Assembly: GCA_037103525.1 (NCBI GenBank)
Contig: JAZKLR010000615.1
Coordinates: 62,001-126,000 of the forward strand
DNA length: 64,000 nucleotides
Origin: Ganaspis brasiliensis
Taxonomy: Eukaryota; Arthropoda; Insecta; Hymenoptera; Figitidae
Direction: 5' to 3'
Part shown: positions 8,487-20,341 of the stretch, piece after piece
Position numbering within the stretch: the stretch's first letter is position 1
Layout of the letters: each line of letters opens with the position of its first letter
Made by a program: the position numbers and the translations under genes
Notes under the pieces: model-generated
Databases searched by the model: none
What the model was told of the DNA's origin: nothing
Seen by the model: only the letters and a program-made list of their open reading frames with translations

Positions 8487-10946
8487 ATTTATTTTTGTCT
8501 TTTTAAATCTGTAGTGCAAAGGTATGTCGGTATAATAGTAGCTTTTAGCATTTACATCTCGAGCATTTAAGGCAAAATAATCTAACAACATAGTTGCTTG
8601 ATTTATTGCTCGATTTAAAATAGATTCAATTTCTTTTCCATCAAATGTATCATCAATTGCTATGTTTTGCTCATTTGGTAAATGCACAGGCAAACGACAA
8701 ATAGAGTGACTCTTTTTTTGTAAATTTTTATTTAAAATACGCCATATAGCCTCAACTGGTCCTACATATCGAGTTTCCAAAAAATCTTTTATTTCATCAT
8801 GATTAATTTCACCAATTTCAATTGCAGAAGCATCATGGCCTTTGTATATGTATTTATACAAATACTTTGCAGATTTTTGACCGTCTATAACAATTTCTAC
8901 ATTGACGTGGCATCTTAATAATAATAATAAGACCGGACAATAAGGAACGACATTCCCATTGTCAACTGAATAGTTTCCAGGACGATTATAAGTAATACCT
9001 GTATTTCTTCTACTATATCGAACACCTTCATTCTCGTTTATTACTGTGTTTTCACAATATTCTTTGGGATAATGTTTAGAACATTTTTCGTTCACCAGGC
9101 ACCAATCACCACAAGGTTCATGAATCATATTTTTCATAACAATTTCATGTAAATCAGGATTTAAGTTTGGATCCGGAATTTCCGCTGAAATATAATGATC
9201 AACTTTTTCTACAGTATTTATTTTAGAATTCGGTTTCAAAATAATTAATAAGTGGATATGCGGCAATCCTCGTTTTTGAAATTCAATTACGTATACGAAA
9301 GAGAGAACTTCACCAAAAAATTTTTGTCGAACTATTAGATCGATTAAAAATTTTACTTTTAAACTAAAAACTCGTGCTACAAGATCGGGTCTATCTGCGG
9401 CTGTTTGATTTTTGAATAAATTTTCTTCTATTTCTGCCCAGTTAGGATTGCAAGTCATTGTTAGAAATATATCTGGTTTTCCATGTTTTCGTACAAGGGT
9501 CATGGCATCTTGATAATGTTGCATCATATTTCGAGGAGAACCACTGAAAGTTGAAGGTAGTATAACCATTTTCCCAACATTTGTATTATTTTGATTTGCT
9601 GAATTTTTCATGTAATCCATTAATCCCTGATATGAATCGACTCTTAATTTTTTTTGATTTGCTTTGCAATACTCTAATCTGTCTCTTTTCACTTTTACAT
9701 AACTATCCACTACCCACTGTTGAAATAATCGTTCACCTAATAAATATGGGTTAAATTTATTATCACGCACTGCTATTCTATATTTAACGTAAGCACCTCT
9801 GCTAACACGTTTGTCGCTATTTTCACGTTTAATATCTCGATGCCATCCTTGATTACCATATGGATAAAATATTGGATAGATCATGGGTTCAACATTAGCG
9901 TCCATGCTACTTACATACTGTAAGGTTTTAGTATTAATATCTCGTATAACGAGATAAGATTCAGGAATTTCACCATCAGCAGAAGTCGAAAAAACAGCAG
10001 CCACTTCATTAGTTCTTTGAAAGTTATATCTATTTCGATCCATTCCTGGTTTTAAAGTAAATAATAATTGTAGCTCTGGCATTGTATCATTATTTTCTAT
10101 TGCTTTTTGACGCTGAATTTTAATTTCTTCACCCATCATTTGATAAGATTTAGCCAATATGTTACAGTCTCGCATCATATTTTCTAGAAGTCGTAAAAGT
10201 TCGTTATCTAAGCCGAAAGTATCCGAACGATAATTTACTGCTTCATTAGCATCAACAATAAACAATTGTCCAAAACTTGGATTCTCATTAGGTTCAGGAT
10301 ATAAAGCTGTATTTATTTGATAGTAAATTTGTCCCTGAATTTTAAAACAATATGGACCAGGTCTTCGAGATTGAAAATTAACTAACTTAGTATTAAACGA
10401 TGCAAATGAAAATGAACTGTTATAACTTCGTATATTTTTAAAAAAATCGACTGACTTTGAATGAGTTTTTAAAAGCAAAGATTTTAAATCTGGAGGAAAC
10501 TCTGGCAATAAGTCAAGACTCGTTTCTCCATGACTGCAACAGTCATTAAAAGAATTTCCCTTACCAACTTTTTCACCTTTAAAATGTTTCGCATCGCAAT
10601 GTTGACATAATACATCCATTTTTCCTAAATAATTTTCACGAATTGTAGTAGTTTCATTATCAATAGAAATATCGACATTAATCAATCCTTTTTGACGAGC
10701 ATCGTAATTTTGAATTCGTTCTAGACCAGAATACGAGCAACTTGATGAATTATCTACATGCAGCACTTCAGATTGTACTAATGAATTAACCCTTAGTGCT
10801 CCAGTTGCGTTTTCAGAAGATTCTAATTTTTTTTGATCTTTTAATTTTTGACGCCTAATCCGCTGATATTCAGCATTTTTTTCTCGACGAATACGCTGAA
10901 ATTCTTTCTCTTCTTCAAGATTTCGCTCAATTTTTCTCCGTGGCAT
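8415..10946 (-). CDS. Helitron Rep (HUH nuclease) half of RepHel
   Basis: This is the rolling-circle replication initiator of a Helitron, which nicks and joins DNA through tyrosines. I start it at MPRRK (10946); the frame is open 14 codons further up, but MPRRK begins the conserved basic, Arg/Lys-rich N-terminal region. Zinc-finger-like Cys/His residues follow (CQHCDAKH). The HUH motif is GLPHIHLL with His563 and His565; the two-tyrosine motif YLYKYIYKG has Tyr695 and Tyr699. The upstream block RKHGKPDIFLTMTCNP is typical of Helitron Rep. Native sequence ends at codon AAT next to 8488; the last ~24 codons to the stop at 8415 come from the inserted MITE. With that insertion the protein lacks its helicase. 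Confidence 0.92.
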   Translation of the reverse strand: MPRRKIERNLEEEKEFQRIRREKNAEYQRIRRQKLKDQKKLESSENATGALRVNSLVQSEVLHVDNSSSCSYSGLERIQNYDARQKGLINVDISIDNETTTIRENYLGKMDVLCQHCDAKHFKGEKVGKGNSFNDCCSHGETSLDLLPEFPPDLKSLLLKTHSKSVDFFKNIRSYNSSFSFASFNTKLVNFQSRRPGPYCFKIQGQIYYQINTALYPEPNENPSFGQLFIVDANEAVNYRSDTFGLDNELLRLLENMMRDCNILAKSYQMMGEEIKIQRQKAIENNDTMPELQLLFTLKPGMDRNRYNFQRTNEVAAVFSTSADGEIPESYLVIRDINTKTLQYVSSMDANVEPMIYPIFYPYGNQGWHRDIKRENSDKRVSRGAYVKYRIAVRDNKFNPYLLGERLFQQWVVDSYVKVKRDRLEYCKANQKKLRVDSYQGLMDYMKNSANQNNTNVGKMVILPSTFSGSPRNMMQHYQDAMTLVRKHGKPDIFLTMTCNPNWAEIEENLFKNQTAADRPDLVARVFSLKVKFLIDLIVRQKFFGEVLSFVYVIEFQKRGLPHIHLLIILKPNSKINTVEKVDHYISAEIPDPNLNPDLHEIVMKNMIHEPCGDWCLVNEKCSKHYPKEYCENTVINENEGVRYSRRNTGITYNRPGNYSVDNGNVVPYCPVLLLLLRCHVNVEIVIDGQKSAKYLYKYIYKGHDASAIEIGEINHDEIKDFLETRYVGPVEAIWRILNKNLQKKSHSICRLPVHLPNEQNIAIDDTFDGKEIESILNRAINQATMLLDYFALNARDVNAKSYYYTDIPLHYRFKKTKINPTQHQKFPEFRLNIGPHFPNIRT

Positions 10947-11125
10947 TTTAAAACCCAAACAGTTTTTAGATAATATAAAATAGAACACAAAATATTACAA
11001 TTTTTTATATAAAAACCTATCACTGATTCAATTGGAAAGTTTTATAAATCTTTATTTCCAAACTAAAGTATATTGTTATTTTTAATCTAATAAAACTTAT
11101 AAATTTTTTAATATCAAAATTAGCG

Positions 11126-11164
11126 TATCATTATCATTATTATCATCATCATCATAATAATAAA

Positions 11165-11206
<42 letters not shown>

Positions 11207-11280
11207 AATCATCATCATCATCGTCAATTATTATTGTTATTACAAGAGCATAATTATCATCATCATCATCATCATTATAA
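11126..11280 (+). repeat. ATC/ATT microsatellite
   Basis: Long runs of ATC (densest at 11164-11220) are mixed with ATT and AAT units, then a second ATC run near 11257-11275. Nothing is coded. Confidence 0.95.
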
Positions 11281-13802
11281 ATTCTTCATTTTTTTAAATT
11301 TAAAAAAATTAAAAAATAAATTTTTCTTATTGTATTAAATTTACTAAAAAAAAAAAATTTAATGTAAAATTACCTTTTGGAATGATTATTTAAATTATTA
11401 GCACTTCAAAAGATCAAAATAGTTTATTCCTTTTTGGTCCAAAAAATTCAAGTCTGTAAATGAAAAATTTTATTTTTAGTTATTTTTTTTTTTTTTTGTA
11501 AAATTTTAAAGAAAATGGATTTTTTTATAGCAAATTTACGGAAAAGTGTATTTTCCCTATGAGAATTCAATAGTAATTTTCAAGGACTTTACGGCACGTG
11601 TGTTAACATTAAAAAAAAAATACGTATCACATATTTTTTGCCAAAGAATATAATTGTAGGGTAAGGTTTAGGAAAATCGAATTTTGTTAGGTCATTCTAC
11701 TGAACATAATACCCTCAGAAAAAAATAAAATGTACCACTTCCCGGGAAACAGTATACCACTTGGCAATGTGGTATATATGGTTTCTGAGCAAAAACCATA
11801 TGACTCTGTCAAGTGATATATGGTTTCGAGTATTATTATATATGGTCAACTGATTTAACGTATTTAAGAAAGAAATATGATTTAACAGGCAGCTTAAAGG
11901 ATGCAGATCAATAAATAAATTGTGCAAAGCCTAGATCTATAATGCAAATAGCCCAAATAACTTATTCCATAATAAAAAAGAAGAAAAATTTTTAGGTTAT
12001 GTAGACTACCTGGCTACCATTCTACTAACTCTATTTGAATTTAACGCGCGAAAGATGATTTTTTCTTAAAAATAGAAAAACTTGTTTAAACAATAAAAAT
12101 AAAATTTTTATATAGGTATATATTTAAAGAAAAGAAGTAAATATTAAATATACTTATAATATAAAATTATATTAATTAATTAGAATTTATTCAAACATTA
12201 TATAAATGGAATTTTAAAAATTTTGTTTTGTTTAACAATTTCAACTTCTTAATTTTTCTTAATTTTAATTTAAAATGATTTCAAAATTATTATTAGTAGA
12301 TAAAATTATTATTATTATGTTTAAAATTATATATACTTGGAATAATTTTAAATTAAAATAAGAAATTTAAAAAAAAATTTAATTGACAATTATTTCAAAA
12401 TAATTATTCGAAAAATTAATAAAAGAAAGGCAGCAAATATCATTTATTTCAATTAAGTAGAATTTATTTATTCATTAAGTTTATTTATATTATGTGCTAT
12501 ATATTAAGAATTCCTTTTTATTTAAAATTGTTTCAAAATATAATTTAAAATGTAGGTACTTTAAAATTATTTAAAAATTATAATAATAATAATTAATATT
12601 ATTATTATTATTGTTGTTCATTGTGAATATTAATATGTGTAAAATTAAAAAAAATGAATAATAATTTTTTTAAAGTAAAATTAAGAAGTCATAAATTAAA
12701 CATTTTAACCCTAAATAAAATCTTACTTACTATTATTATTGTTTTAATTTAAATTAATTTAAAACATTAAAGAAAAGCCACTAATATATATTTATTATTA
12801 TATTAATAACATTTTTTTATAATTATGTATACTTTATTTACATTTACACAATCATAAAATAAAATTAATATAATAACAATATATTTTTCTTTAAAATCTA
12901 ATTTCTAAATTTCAATTTGAAATTTAATATAAACTTATTTCAAAATTCTTAATATTATTATTAAATATTTGTAGAACTAATAGATGTCCACAATGATAAT
13001 TTTGAAATTATTTTAATTAAAATTTAGCAATGGTTAAATTTAAATTTTAAACGTAAATAAATTTTTTTCTATTTTAATCTTAATGAAAACATTGAAAACT
13101 ACCTTATCTCCTAATAGCCGTATTTTTTGTATTTGTATCCTTTATATACTAATTTTCTTCAACAGACAATTTTTTTTCAAACAGCACTTGAATTTTGTAG
13201 TTAAATAACAAATAATGAGAAATATATCTTTTCTACTCTATTTTCTATTTATATTTTCTATTTCTATAATAAATTATATACTGAATGACATAACATTTGT
13301 AAAAATAATGACATGACATTTGTAAAACTAACATTGACATTGATTAATTAATTAAACAAAACAAACAAACTACATTCAGAGATAATAAAATTATGGTCAC
13401 GTCATTAACGACCAATCAGGTTTTTGACAACAATGTGCTCGATATCTCGTTAGTACTACTTTTTAGGATAGGATATTTGCGACTGGTTTTTCTTTCTCTT
13501 TTTTCGAATTCTGCCTTTTCTAGAGCTTCCAATGAGACAGGACAGAACAAAATTTAAAATATTTTTTATTCTAGAGCAAAAAACTTCAATTTTCTTTTTT
13601 TATTTAATGCCATTTACCAAATGAAAACTTTTATTTCTAAAAATTCATAAACATAATTTTGAATTGCATACATGAATTTTGAATAATTTTTAGGTCACCG
13701 ATTTCATATTTAACCAAATTTTTATTTTGCAGAAATCCTTTTAACCAAAATTTCATTTAAAAGAATTCCAATACAAATGAATTTTAATTTAGAAGATTTT
13801 TT
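11281..13802. other. AT-rich DNA without recognisable genes
   Basis: The stretch is almost all A and T with many short ATT/AAT runs. Near 11730-11860 the words GGTATATATGGTTT and ATATGGTTTCGAG recur, possibly a decayed short repeat. No open frame above about 70 codons looks real. A slightly GC-richer patch at 13390-13560 holds nothing identifiable. Confidence 0.5.
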
Positions 13803-15010
13803 ATTTTACAAAATTTTAGGTTAATCGAATTTTTAAATACCACAATATATATTTGGTAGAATCTTCATTTGTCCGAAATTGTATTAGTATGAATTGACAT
13901 TTGATAGAAAACTTAAAATGCAGAATGTTCTGAACAACACGCGAAAGTCTCAATAAATTTTTTGATCTCTTTACGTGTGGAGAGAATAAATTAATTATCC
14001 CTTCCATTGTCAAATAGAATTAAGCTTACATATAAATCTTTCGCGTAGCGACATGTTCATTTGTTCGAAATTCCAAATGGCCGAAAAAGTGTCCGACAGA
14101 AATATTTTGGCTCGAATTTTAAAATTGACCAATCAGAAAATATGAAGAAAATTGCAATTGCTCAAGTTCGAAATTCGCACCGTGTGTAGGAAATTTCCCA
14201 AAAACCCAAAAGGTCGAATATCCAATTTGTCGAATTTCCAAATTGTCGAATATCCATTTTGTCGAATCTCTAAATTGTCGAAAGTCCATTTTGTCGAATT
14301 TCCAAATTGTCGAATATCTGCTTTGTCGAATTTCCAAATTGTCGAATTTCCAAATGATCGAATATCCAAATTGTCGAATATTAATTTTGTCGAATTTCCA
14401 AATGATCGAATATCCAAATAGTCGAATTTCCAAAATGTCGAATATCTATTTTGTCGAATTTCCAAATGATCGAATATCCAAATAGTCGAAATTCCAAATT
14501 GTCGAATTTCCAAATTGTCAAATCTCCAAATGTTGGAATGTCCAAATGTTCGAATTTTTTTTTAATGTGAGTTTCCTATCTATGATATTCGTTGGTATCG
14601 TTGGTATAGTAGATTGGACAAATGCGCAAAATTTAAAATTTCCATAACGATTTTAAATTTCGCGCACTTGTCCAATCTACTATACCATCGCATTTCATAG
14701 ATAAGAAACTCACATAAAAAAAAAGTTCAAACATTTGGACATTCGAACATTTGGAGATTCGAACATTTGGATATTCGATCATTTGGAAATTCGACAAAAT
14801 AGATATTCGACAATTTGGATATTCGACCTTTTGGGTTTTTGGGAAATTTCCTGCACCCTATTCGCGCCAGAATATTTTTGTCGGACCCTTTTTAAGTTTT
14901 CTATCAAATGTCAGTTCGTACTAATACAATTTCGGACAAACGAAGATTTTGTCAAATGAATATTCTGGTATTTAAAAATTCGATTAACCTAAAGATCTGT
15001 AAAAAAAAAC
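13803..15010. repeat. Foldback element carrying a 16 bp array in its arms
   Basis: The left arm starts near 13803 (TTAGGTTAATCGAATTTTTA) and pairs with the right arm end near 14994 (TAAAAATTCGATTAACCTAA). The centre is near 14640, where GTATAGTAGATTGGACAA pairs with TTGTCCAATCTACTATAC. Both arms contain CGAATTTCCAAATTGT words, but the left arm has about 20 units and the right about 6. The left arm also holds an extra patch at about 13920-14040. No protein is encoded; open frames across the array arise from its regular period. Confidence 0.8.
14211..14530 (+). repeat. 16 bp tandem array (GTCGAATTTCCAAATT)
   Basis: About 20 units follow each other without spacers. Substitutions cluster at a few positions: AATTTCC or AATATCC, and CAAATT, CATTTT or CAAATG. 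The inverted counterpart in the right arm runs from about 14735 to 14835. Confidence 0.9.
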
Positions 15011-15597
15011 TGCACGATTTATATAAAAAAGCTGTAAGAAAATATTTTTTTCCCTTGAATATTCCCGTTTTTATTGTGAAATATTAGAAAAAATCACGGA
15101 ATTTTGCAAAGGAGTTCAAAAAACTACTAGAAATAAATTTTAAAAATGTTTTTAATGAAAAATTAATTTTTTTATATGAAATAGTACTTCCTGAAAAAAC
15201 TTGAGAGGTCTTTGTAGGAAATATCAGAGCGTGAAGTTGGAAGAAAAAATTAGTGCACTTAAGGCGTAATGGGTTAATCAAGCATACACATATTCAAAAT
15301 AGTGAAAAATTAGATCAAATGAATAAAGTAATGGAAAAAACAATTCTTATTTATTATTATGCGAATTATTTTTTACGAGTCATATCATTTGGTGCATTAA
15401 AGTATATTGAAAAGAGCTATAAATTAAGAAGTAATTATTTAAATATTCAGATATTTTGTACTTGAGCTTGTGGCAATAGTAGTAATTCAAACCTATTTAT
15501 TTTAGATAAATGATGAACTAGTTCCTGAAAAATTCTTATATAGGTTAGATATTAGGAGGCCACGCCTCCTAATGTATATATATATATATATATATTA
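15011..15597. other. Spacer with a small perfect hairpin and a TA run
   Basis: A hairpin ATTAGGAGGC/GCCTCCTAAT lies at about 15549-15571, followed at once by a TA microsatellite (15574-15595). No gene is visible. Confidence 0.6.
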
Positions 15598-15829
15598 GGA
15601 ACTGTTTCTAAGTATTCACTGAAATATAAAGTTAAGAACCATTATTTCAGTTTATCCCTGGCGAATGAGAGTCACCGATTGCTGTCTAAAAAAGTGTCGA
15701 TAAAGTCCGCATTTGGTGCCAGATCGGTCCTTATGTTAGAAATTAATGGGACTCGTTATTTTAATTCATTTCAATACGTATTATTTTTTTATTATTGAAA
15801 GAAAAAGCAAACAACCCTCACAACAAAAG

Positions 15830-16110
15830 GATATCCCTAGGATATCCTCAGGATATCGGAAATAATGTCAGGATATCCTGAAAATGTCCCCAGGATATCC
15901 TCAGGATATCAAAAGGATATCCTGCGGATATCCAAGCCGCCGCAATAAGGATATTCTCAGGATATCCTCAGGATATCCCTAGGATATCCCCAGGATATCC
16001 TTAGGACATCCTCAGGATATCCCCAGAAATGTTTAAAAGGATATCCCAGGATATCCCTAGGATATCCTTAGGATATCCCAAGGATGTCCTCAGGATATCC
16101 CAAGGATATT
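15830..16110. repeat. Left GGATATCC array, part 1
   Basis: More than 20 GGATATCC or near copies are spaced about 11-12 bp apart (GGATATCCCTAGGATATCCT and variants). The word is its own reverse complement, so the array reads alike on both strands. Confidence 0.95.
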
Positions 16111-16216
16111 TTTGAAAAAAAAATTATAATAAAGTAGATATTAATTTACTTATTTATAATTTTTTATGTCCTTCCTTATATATAATAATTTAATGGTTAA
16201 ACGCATCGGAAAAATC

Positions 16217-16330
16217 TTATGGGATACGGGGATCGAACCTACTTAACTATGATGGATGCCAAGCTTACGCGTAGCCTTAAACCTCTCGGCTACTTAGCAC
16301 TTGCTATTCAAAATGCAATGAATCTTTGTT
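16217..16330 (-). repeat. tRNA-derived SINE head (minus strand)
   Basis: On the minus strand an A-box-like TAGCCGAGAGG (16282-16292) is followed by a B-box-like GGTTCGATCCC (16229-16239). The spacing suits a pol III promoter with a long variable arm. Acceptor and T stems do not pair well, so it is not a working tRNA. It interrupts the GGATATCC array. Confidence 0.55.
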
Positions 16331-16365
16331 ACTCTTCCGTAAAGTTTAGTGGCCTTCCTCAAAAC

Positions 16366-16506
16366 CAAAGGATATCCTCAGGACATCCTGAAATAATGTT
16401 AAAATAACCTGAAAACGTCCCTAGGATATCCCTAGGATGTCCTGAGGACATCCTAAGGATATCCTTAGAACATCCTAAGGATATCCTCAGGACATCCTCA
16501 GGATAT
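16366..16506. repeat. Left GGATATCC array, part 2
   Basis: The array resumes after the SINE-like segment, with GGATATCC alternating with GGACATCC and GGATGTCC variants. Confidence 0.9.
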
Positions 16507-17551
16507 ATTCATGCTTTTACAGGGATGATGCGTATAAATACTTTATGAATATTTATAGGCTAAAAACTATGCTATTCCTTAGGCTCTAAAACATTTTGCA
16601 TACTTATGGCTATTGGTCACGTGCAGGTATCTCTTAGACGCCTTGAGGGGAATTGGTATACCCCCACCACTTGCTTAAATTTAGTTTCTACGGAATACCG
16701 GGAGGTTCTTCTGGGTTTTAAGTTGTAACGTATTGGGGGCATACCGTTTCTTTTCATCACGTCCATGCGCAATGTGATAAAAGCCCGTTGGTCACAGCAA
16801 CAAATTACAAATTATACCTGCTATTGGTTATAGTATTCTTTTAATTGGTTTTAGCATAGTTTTTCAACAATTTGTTTAAACAATAATTTTTTTAATTACA
16901 ACTTTTTATCTGATAATTTTTTAATGTTGTTTTTAATATGAAGATAGTGATAACTTGAGACATTGCTTTTTCCTCCTGATGTAGCTTATAATGATAGTTC
17001 ACGAGCGTATAGCATAGTGGTTGGAGCGTTGCGTTGGGCTTTAGGCCCAGGAGTTGCGAGTAGTTCGAGATCTCTTAGCGTTAAATAGATTTTGGTAAAA
17101 ATACACAACCTGTTTGTTAAATTTACGTACAATTGCCTGTGTGGGTAGTTGTGAGTTACCAAAAAGCTTGTGTATTTTTATCTAAATATCATTGGGTAGT
17201 TGTTTAAAAGGCTTTAGGTAAAATTACTGAAAATCTTGTGCACTTTAATCCATAAAATCTTTGGGTTTTTTGGTTCCAAAACATTATAGGTAAAATTACC
17301 CAAGTAATTTCTTTCAGTGATAGTGTAGCTCGCCAACACAAAGGTACCCTTGTACAAAAAAGTTATATTTGGTTATTAATTTGCATAAGTATAAGATATT
17401 TTAAAATTTCTAACGTGTGGTAATCTAAATTCCATGTGTCAAACTTGTGGAAACATCTGAGTATTTGTGGATCTATAGATTATTGATTTTCATGAACACC
17501 ATTACAATTATCAAAATATTGTAGATATATAACAATAATGTGAATTGTTAT
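16507..17551. other. Interior of the GGATATCC element with a second SINE-like head
   Basis: No protein gene is visible. A patch at 16610-16800 is less AT-rich (GGGGGTATACC-like words) and unidentified. On the plus strand TAGCATAGTGG (17010-17020) and AGTTCGAGATC (about 17062-17072) are A- and B-box-like, suggesting a decayed tRNA-derived SINE. Confidence 0.45.
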
Positions 17552-17916
17552 CCCTTGCAAAAAAGTAGTACTGGATTCAGTACTGGAAAGAAGTACTGGG
17601 TTAAGTACTCTAAAATCAGTACTTTTTCGCGCAATATAATTTTTTAAGCACAATAACACATTTTTTCTCAAATTTTAGTGGTATTGTGATTTTGCGTTCA
17701 ATGTATTCCTCTCTATTTAATTTACAACGAAAAACTATTGCGCAGCCGTAGCACCCATACAAACTTAGTGCGCAGCATGAAAAAATTATTAACAATCCAT
17801 GGTGAAAAAAGTACTGACTTTCCAGTACTGAACCCAGTACTTGTCTCAGTACTGAACCCAGTACTTCTTCCCAGTCCTTAACCCAGAACTAAATCCAGTA
17901 CTTCTTTTTGTAAGGG
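17552..17916. mobile_element. 365 bp MITE with CCCTTGCAAAAA termini and AGTACTG arrays
   Basis: The left end CCCTTGCAAAAAAGTAGTAC pairs with the right end GTACTTCTTTTTGTAAGGG. AT flanks both sides (17550-17551, 17917-17918). Inside each end the word AGTACTG recurs at short spacing (four to five copies left, six or more right). Same design as the elements at 7919-8486 and 15815-22035: CCC start, 2 bp AT-rich duplication, short palindromic word near the ends. Confidence 0.85.
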
Positions 17917-18231
17917 ATAAAGACTACCACTTTTGTACAAATCAATTATTGACATTTTTAATATTTTAATATTTTTAATCAGTGGATATTTTTATTATTA
18001 TTTTCATAAACAGTGCATTAAAATATGTAATTATACGTAATTTCAATAAAATTTAAATTTTGTGCTTTTCGGAATTTCAAGCCAAAAAAGCTGTCCTGGT
18101 TTAAGAAACAACATTTTTCTTTCTAAATTTGAAGAAATGAATATTTACTTATTCAGAAGTCAAAAGTGTTACACTTTTTAATAAGTGTATACATGTACAC
18201 TTCCAAATAAGTGACATTTCTCTCTAAATAA

Positions 18232-18397
18232 GGGGCTGTTCAAGTATTACGTGAGCATATTTTAAGAGGTTTTTGGCCCCCTCCCCTCCCTCATGTCAGC
18301 ATTTTTCAATGGATGAAAAAATAATTTTGTATGGAGAGTCAGCATTTTGGAACCCCCTTCCCCCTCCTTGATGCTTAAATAATACTTAAATGGCCCC
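18232..18397. mobile_element. 166 bp MITE, GGGGCTGTTCAAGTATT termini, TAA target duplication
   Basis: The left end GGGGCTGTTCAAGTATTACG pairs with the right end AATACTTAAATGGCCCC. TAA flanks both sides. A 3 bp TWA duplication is the PIF/Harbinger signature, so this is probably a Harbinger-type MITE. The copy at 58844-59000 shares the termini and the core word CATTGAAA or its complement. Confidence 0.85.
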
Positions 18398-20341
18398 TAA
18401 GTGATATTTTCACTTATTTTAAGTGCATATACACCAGACCCGTAGTGAACTTTTCTGGCGCCCGAGTCAAACTTAAAAATTTTCGCCCCCCTCCCCTACT
18501 CATTTATAAAAAATTTTGCAACCTTGGTTTTATTTGATTTAATTTTACATTGCTAATTTTTTTTTTTTTTTTTTGCAAATGTATTTATACTTTATAGAGA
18601 AAAATTGATAGACTTATTCACCCACTTTTTTTATTTTTGAACATTTTGCTTCCTCATTGAAGAAGCTTTGTGATCGTTAAAATTTTTGAGTTTTAAAAAT
18701 AATCTAAATCGACTTATGTTTATCTGAAAAGCCCAAATATTCATGTTTAAAAAAAAGATCGGATATTTTTAAGCACCATTTTCACAAAAAAATATCGTTT
18801 CTTAACAAAATTTTTTTTCACACTTAAAATACAACTTAACAAATAAAAAATCATATTGTCTCAAAACGAATCGATTGACCTATATACAGTCTATAATGGA
18901 CCGAAAATTCGCATAATAATAAATCATGAGTTTTAATTTTTTTTTTCATTTAAAATTCTTTTTCTTTTTACACCTTCTCCAATTTTTATTTTATAATCAT
19001 AGATCCTTTGGACAAAATATTCTATATGTAAAAATGGATCAATTTAATTATGTATAAAGTATACATTTTATTCTCAATTTGAAGAAATAATGGGGATTTT
19101 TAATTTTTAATAAAATTTTAATTTTGACGTCTTTAATATAACTACTCTAATTGGCATTTTTAAGTAATGATTCCTTTATAAAAATTTTAAAAAATGTTTT
19201 ACAATGAAAAACGAATTTAGCTTCCTTTTTGAGAAAGCAAATATTTTTTTTACATAAAAGCGAAATCTTCAGAAATGAACATAATTTTCAGATAGTTTTG
19301 TAATTTCTTCATATCTTCATAGTTTGCTGCATTTATTTTTTAAAGATTATATCTCCGTTTTTCAAATAATTTTCATTTTGTATTAAATGTTCTTAGTTTC
19401 CTACATTTTTTCAGTTCTTTTACTTATTGTCTTTAAATTAATATCTTCACATTTTTATCAAGTTATTCGTTCTTTCATCATATTTTTTATTCTTTAAGCT
19501 TTTAATTAATTTAATATTTTTAACTTTTTATCTTATAGCTTAAAATTTTTATGTTCTGTAGGTTTTCCAATGTTCATCATAATTTCTTAATCTTTATAAT
19601 TTTTTACAGAATTTCATCTATTATTTTTTAAATGTAAATTTGCTACTAAATTTTTATCAATTTGCAAGGAAAATAAAAATGATAATTCGCTAGACACCCT
19701 GTAAATTTCTTTAAATTTTACATGTTGAAAAAGGTTAATTTTTTAAGTAATTGGATTCTCAAAATTATTACGTATTTTAAATTAATTATCTTTATAAAAG
19801 GGAATAAAAATTATATGACCTTTAAGTTCTGAACGTTTAAATCAACGAAATTATTATTTTAATATTTTACAAATTCAAATTTGACCAAAAATAAAGTTTT
19901 GCTTACCAAAAAAATGATTTTGATATTTTAAGAATTAAATTCTTCTTTTATATTTTGCGTTGCAAAAGTTATTCTTGAAAATATTTCCATGTAACAAAAA
20001 TTTCGTTTAAATGAACGTTCAGAACTTCAGGGACATAAATTATTATTTTAAATTTTTATTCAATTCTCTAAAAGAAAAATATAGGTACTAGGTATTTATT
20101 TCATTTTTTCATTATTTATTAAATTCTACATTTCAAAAGGAATAAATTTTTTATTTAATATTTTAATTAATTAATATTAAAACAAATTTATAATTTTATA
20201 TTCGATTTAGATCCTAGTTTTGTTCTAGGATTAGATTTATTTAAATACTTTTGTATGAAAGGGCATTGCCCGTTAAATTGAAATAAATAAATAAATAAAT
20301 AATTGAATTGAATTCTATTTAAATCTTTCTATGGGGCATTA
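18398..20341. other. AT-rich interior DNA, no gene
   Basis: The start (18437-18500) holds GGCGCCCGAGTC and CGCCCCCCTCCC, echoed in inverse at 21630-21690 (GGCGCCCCCATG), so a larger hAT-like element may run from about 18436 to 21700; no target duplication was found. A stretch at 20200-20300 reads like a LINE tail (ATTAGATTTATTTAAATACT...AAATAAATAAATAAAT). Nothing else is recognisable. Confidence 0.45.

Larger units (their letters stand above)
5985..10946 (-). mobile_element. Helitron coding core (Rep plus helicase), interrupted by a MITE
   Basis: A Rep/nuclease part (8489-10946) and a PIF1-type helicase part (5985-7916) stand in the order and orientation of a Helitron RepHel gene. Apart from one 568 bp insertion the frame is open from MPRRK to the final stop, about 1,450 codons, near the usual length of animal RepHel. 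The terminal 5' TC and 3' CTRR ends were not identified, so only the coding core is given. Confidence 0.9.

Noticed and set aside
14119..14513. Overlapping 80-126 codon frames on both strands
   Set aside because: They follow the 16 bp array in several frames at once and have no other composition than the repeat.
14211..14530. Possible CRISPR-like array
   Set aside because: Units are contiguous 16-mers with no unique spacers, in eukaryotic DNA with no cas genes.
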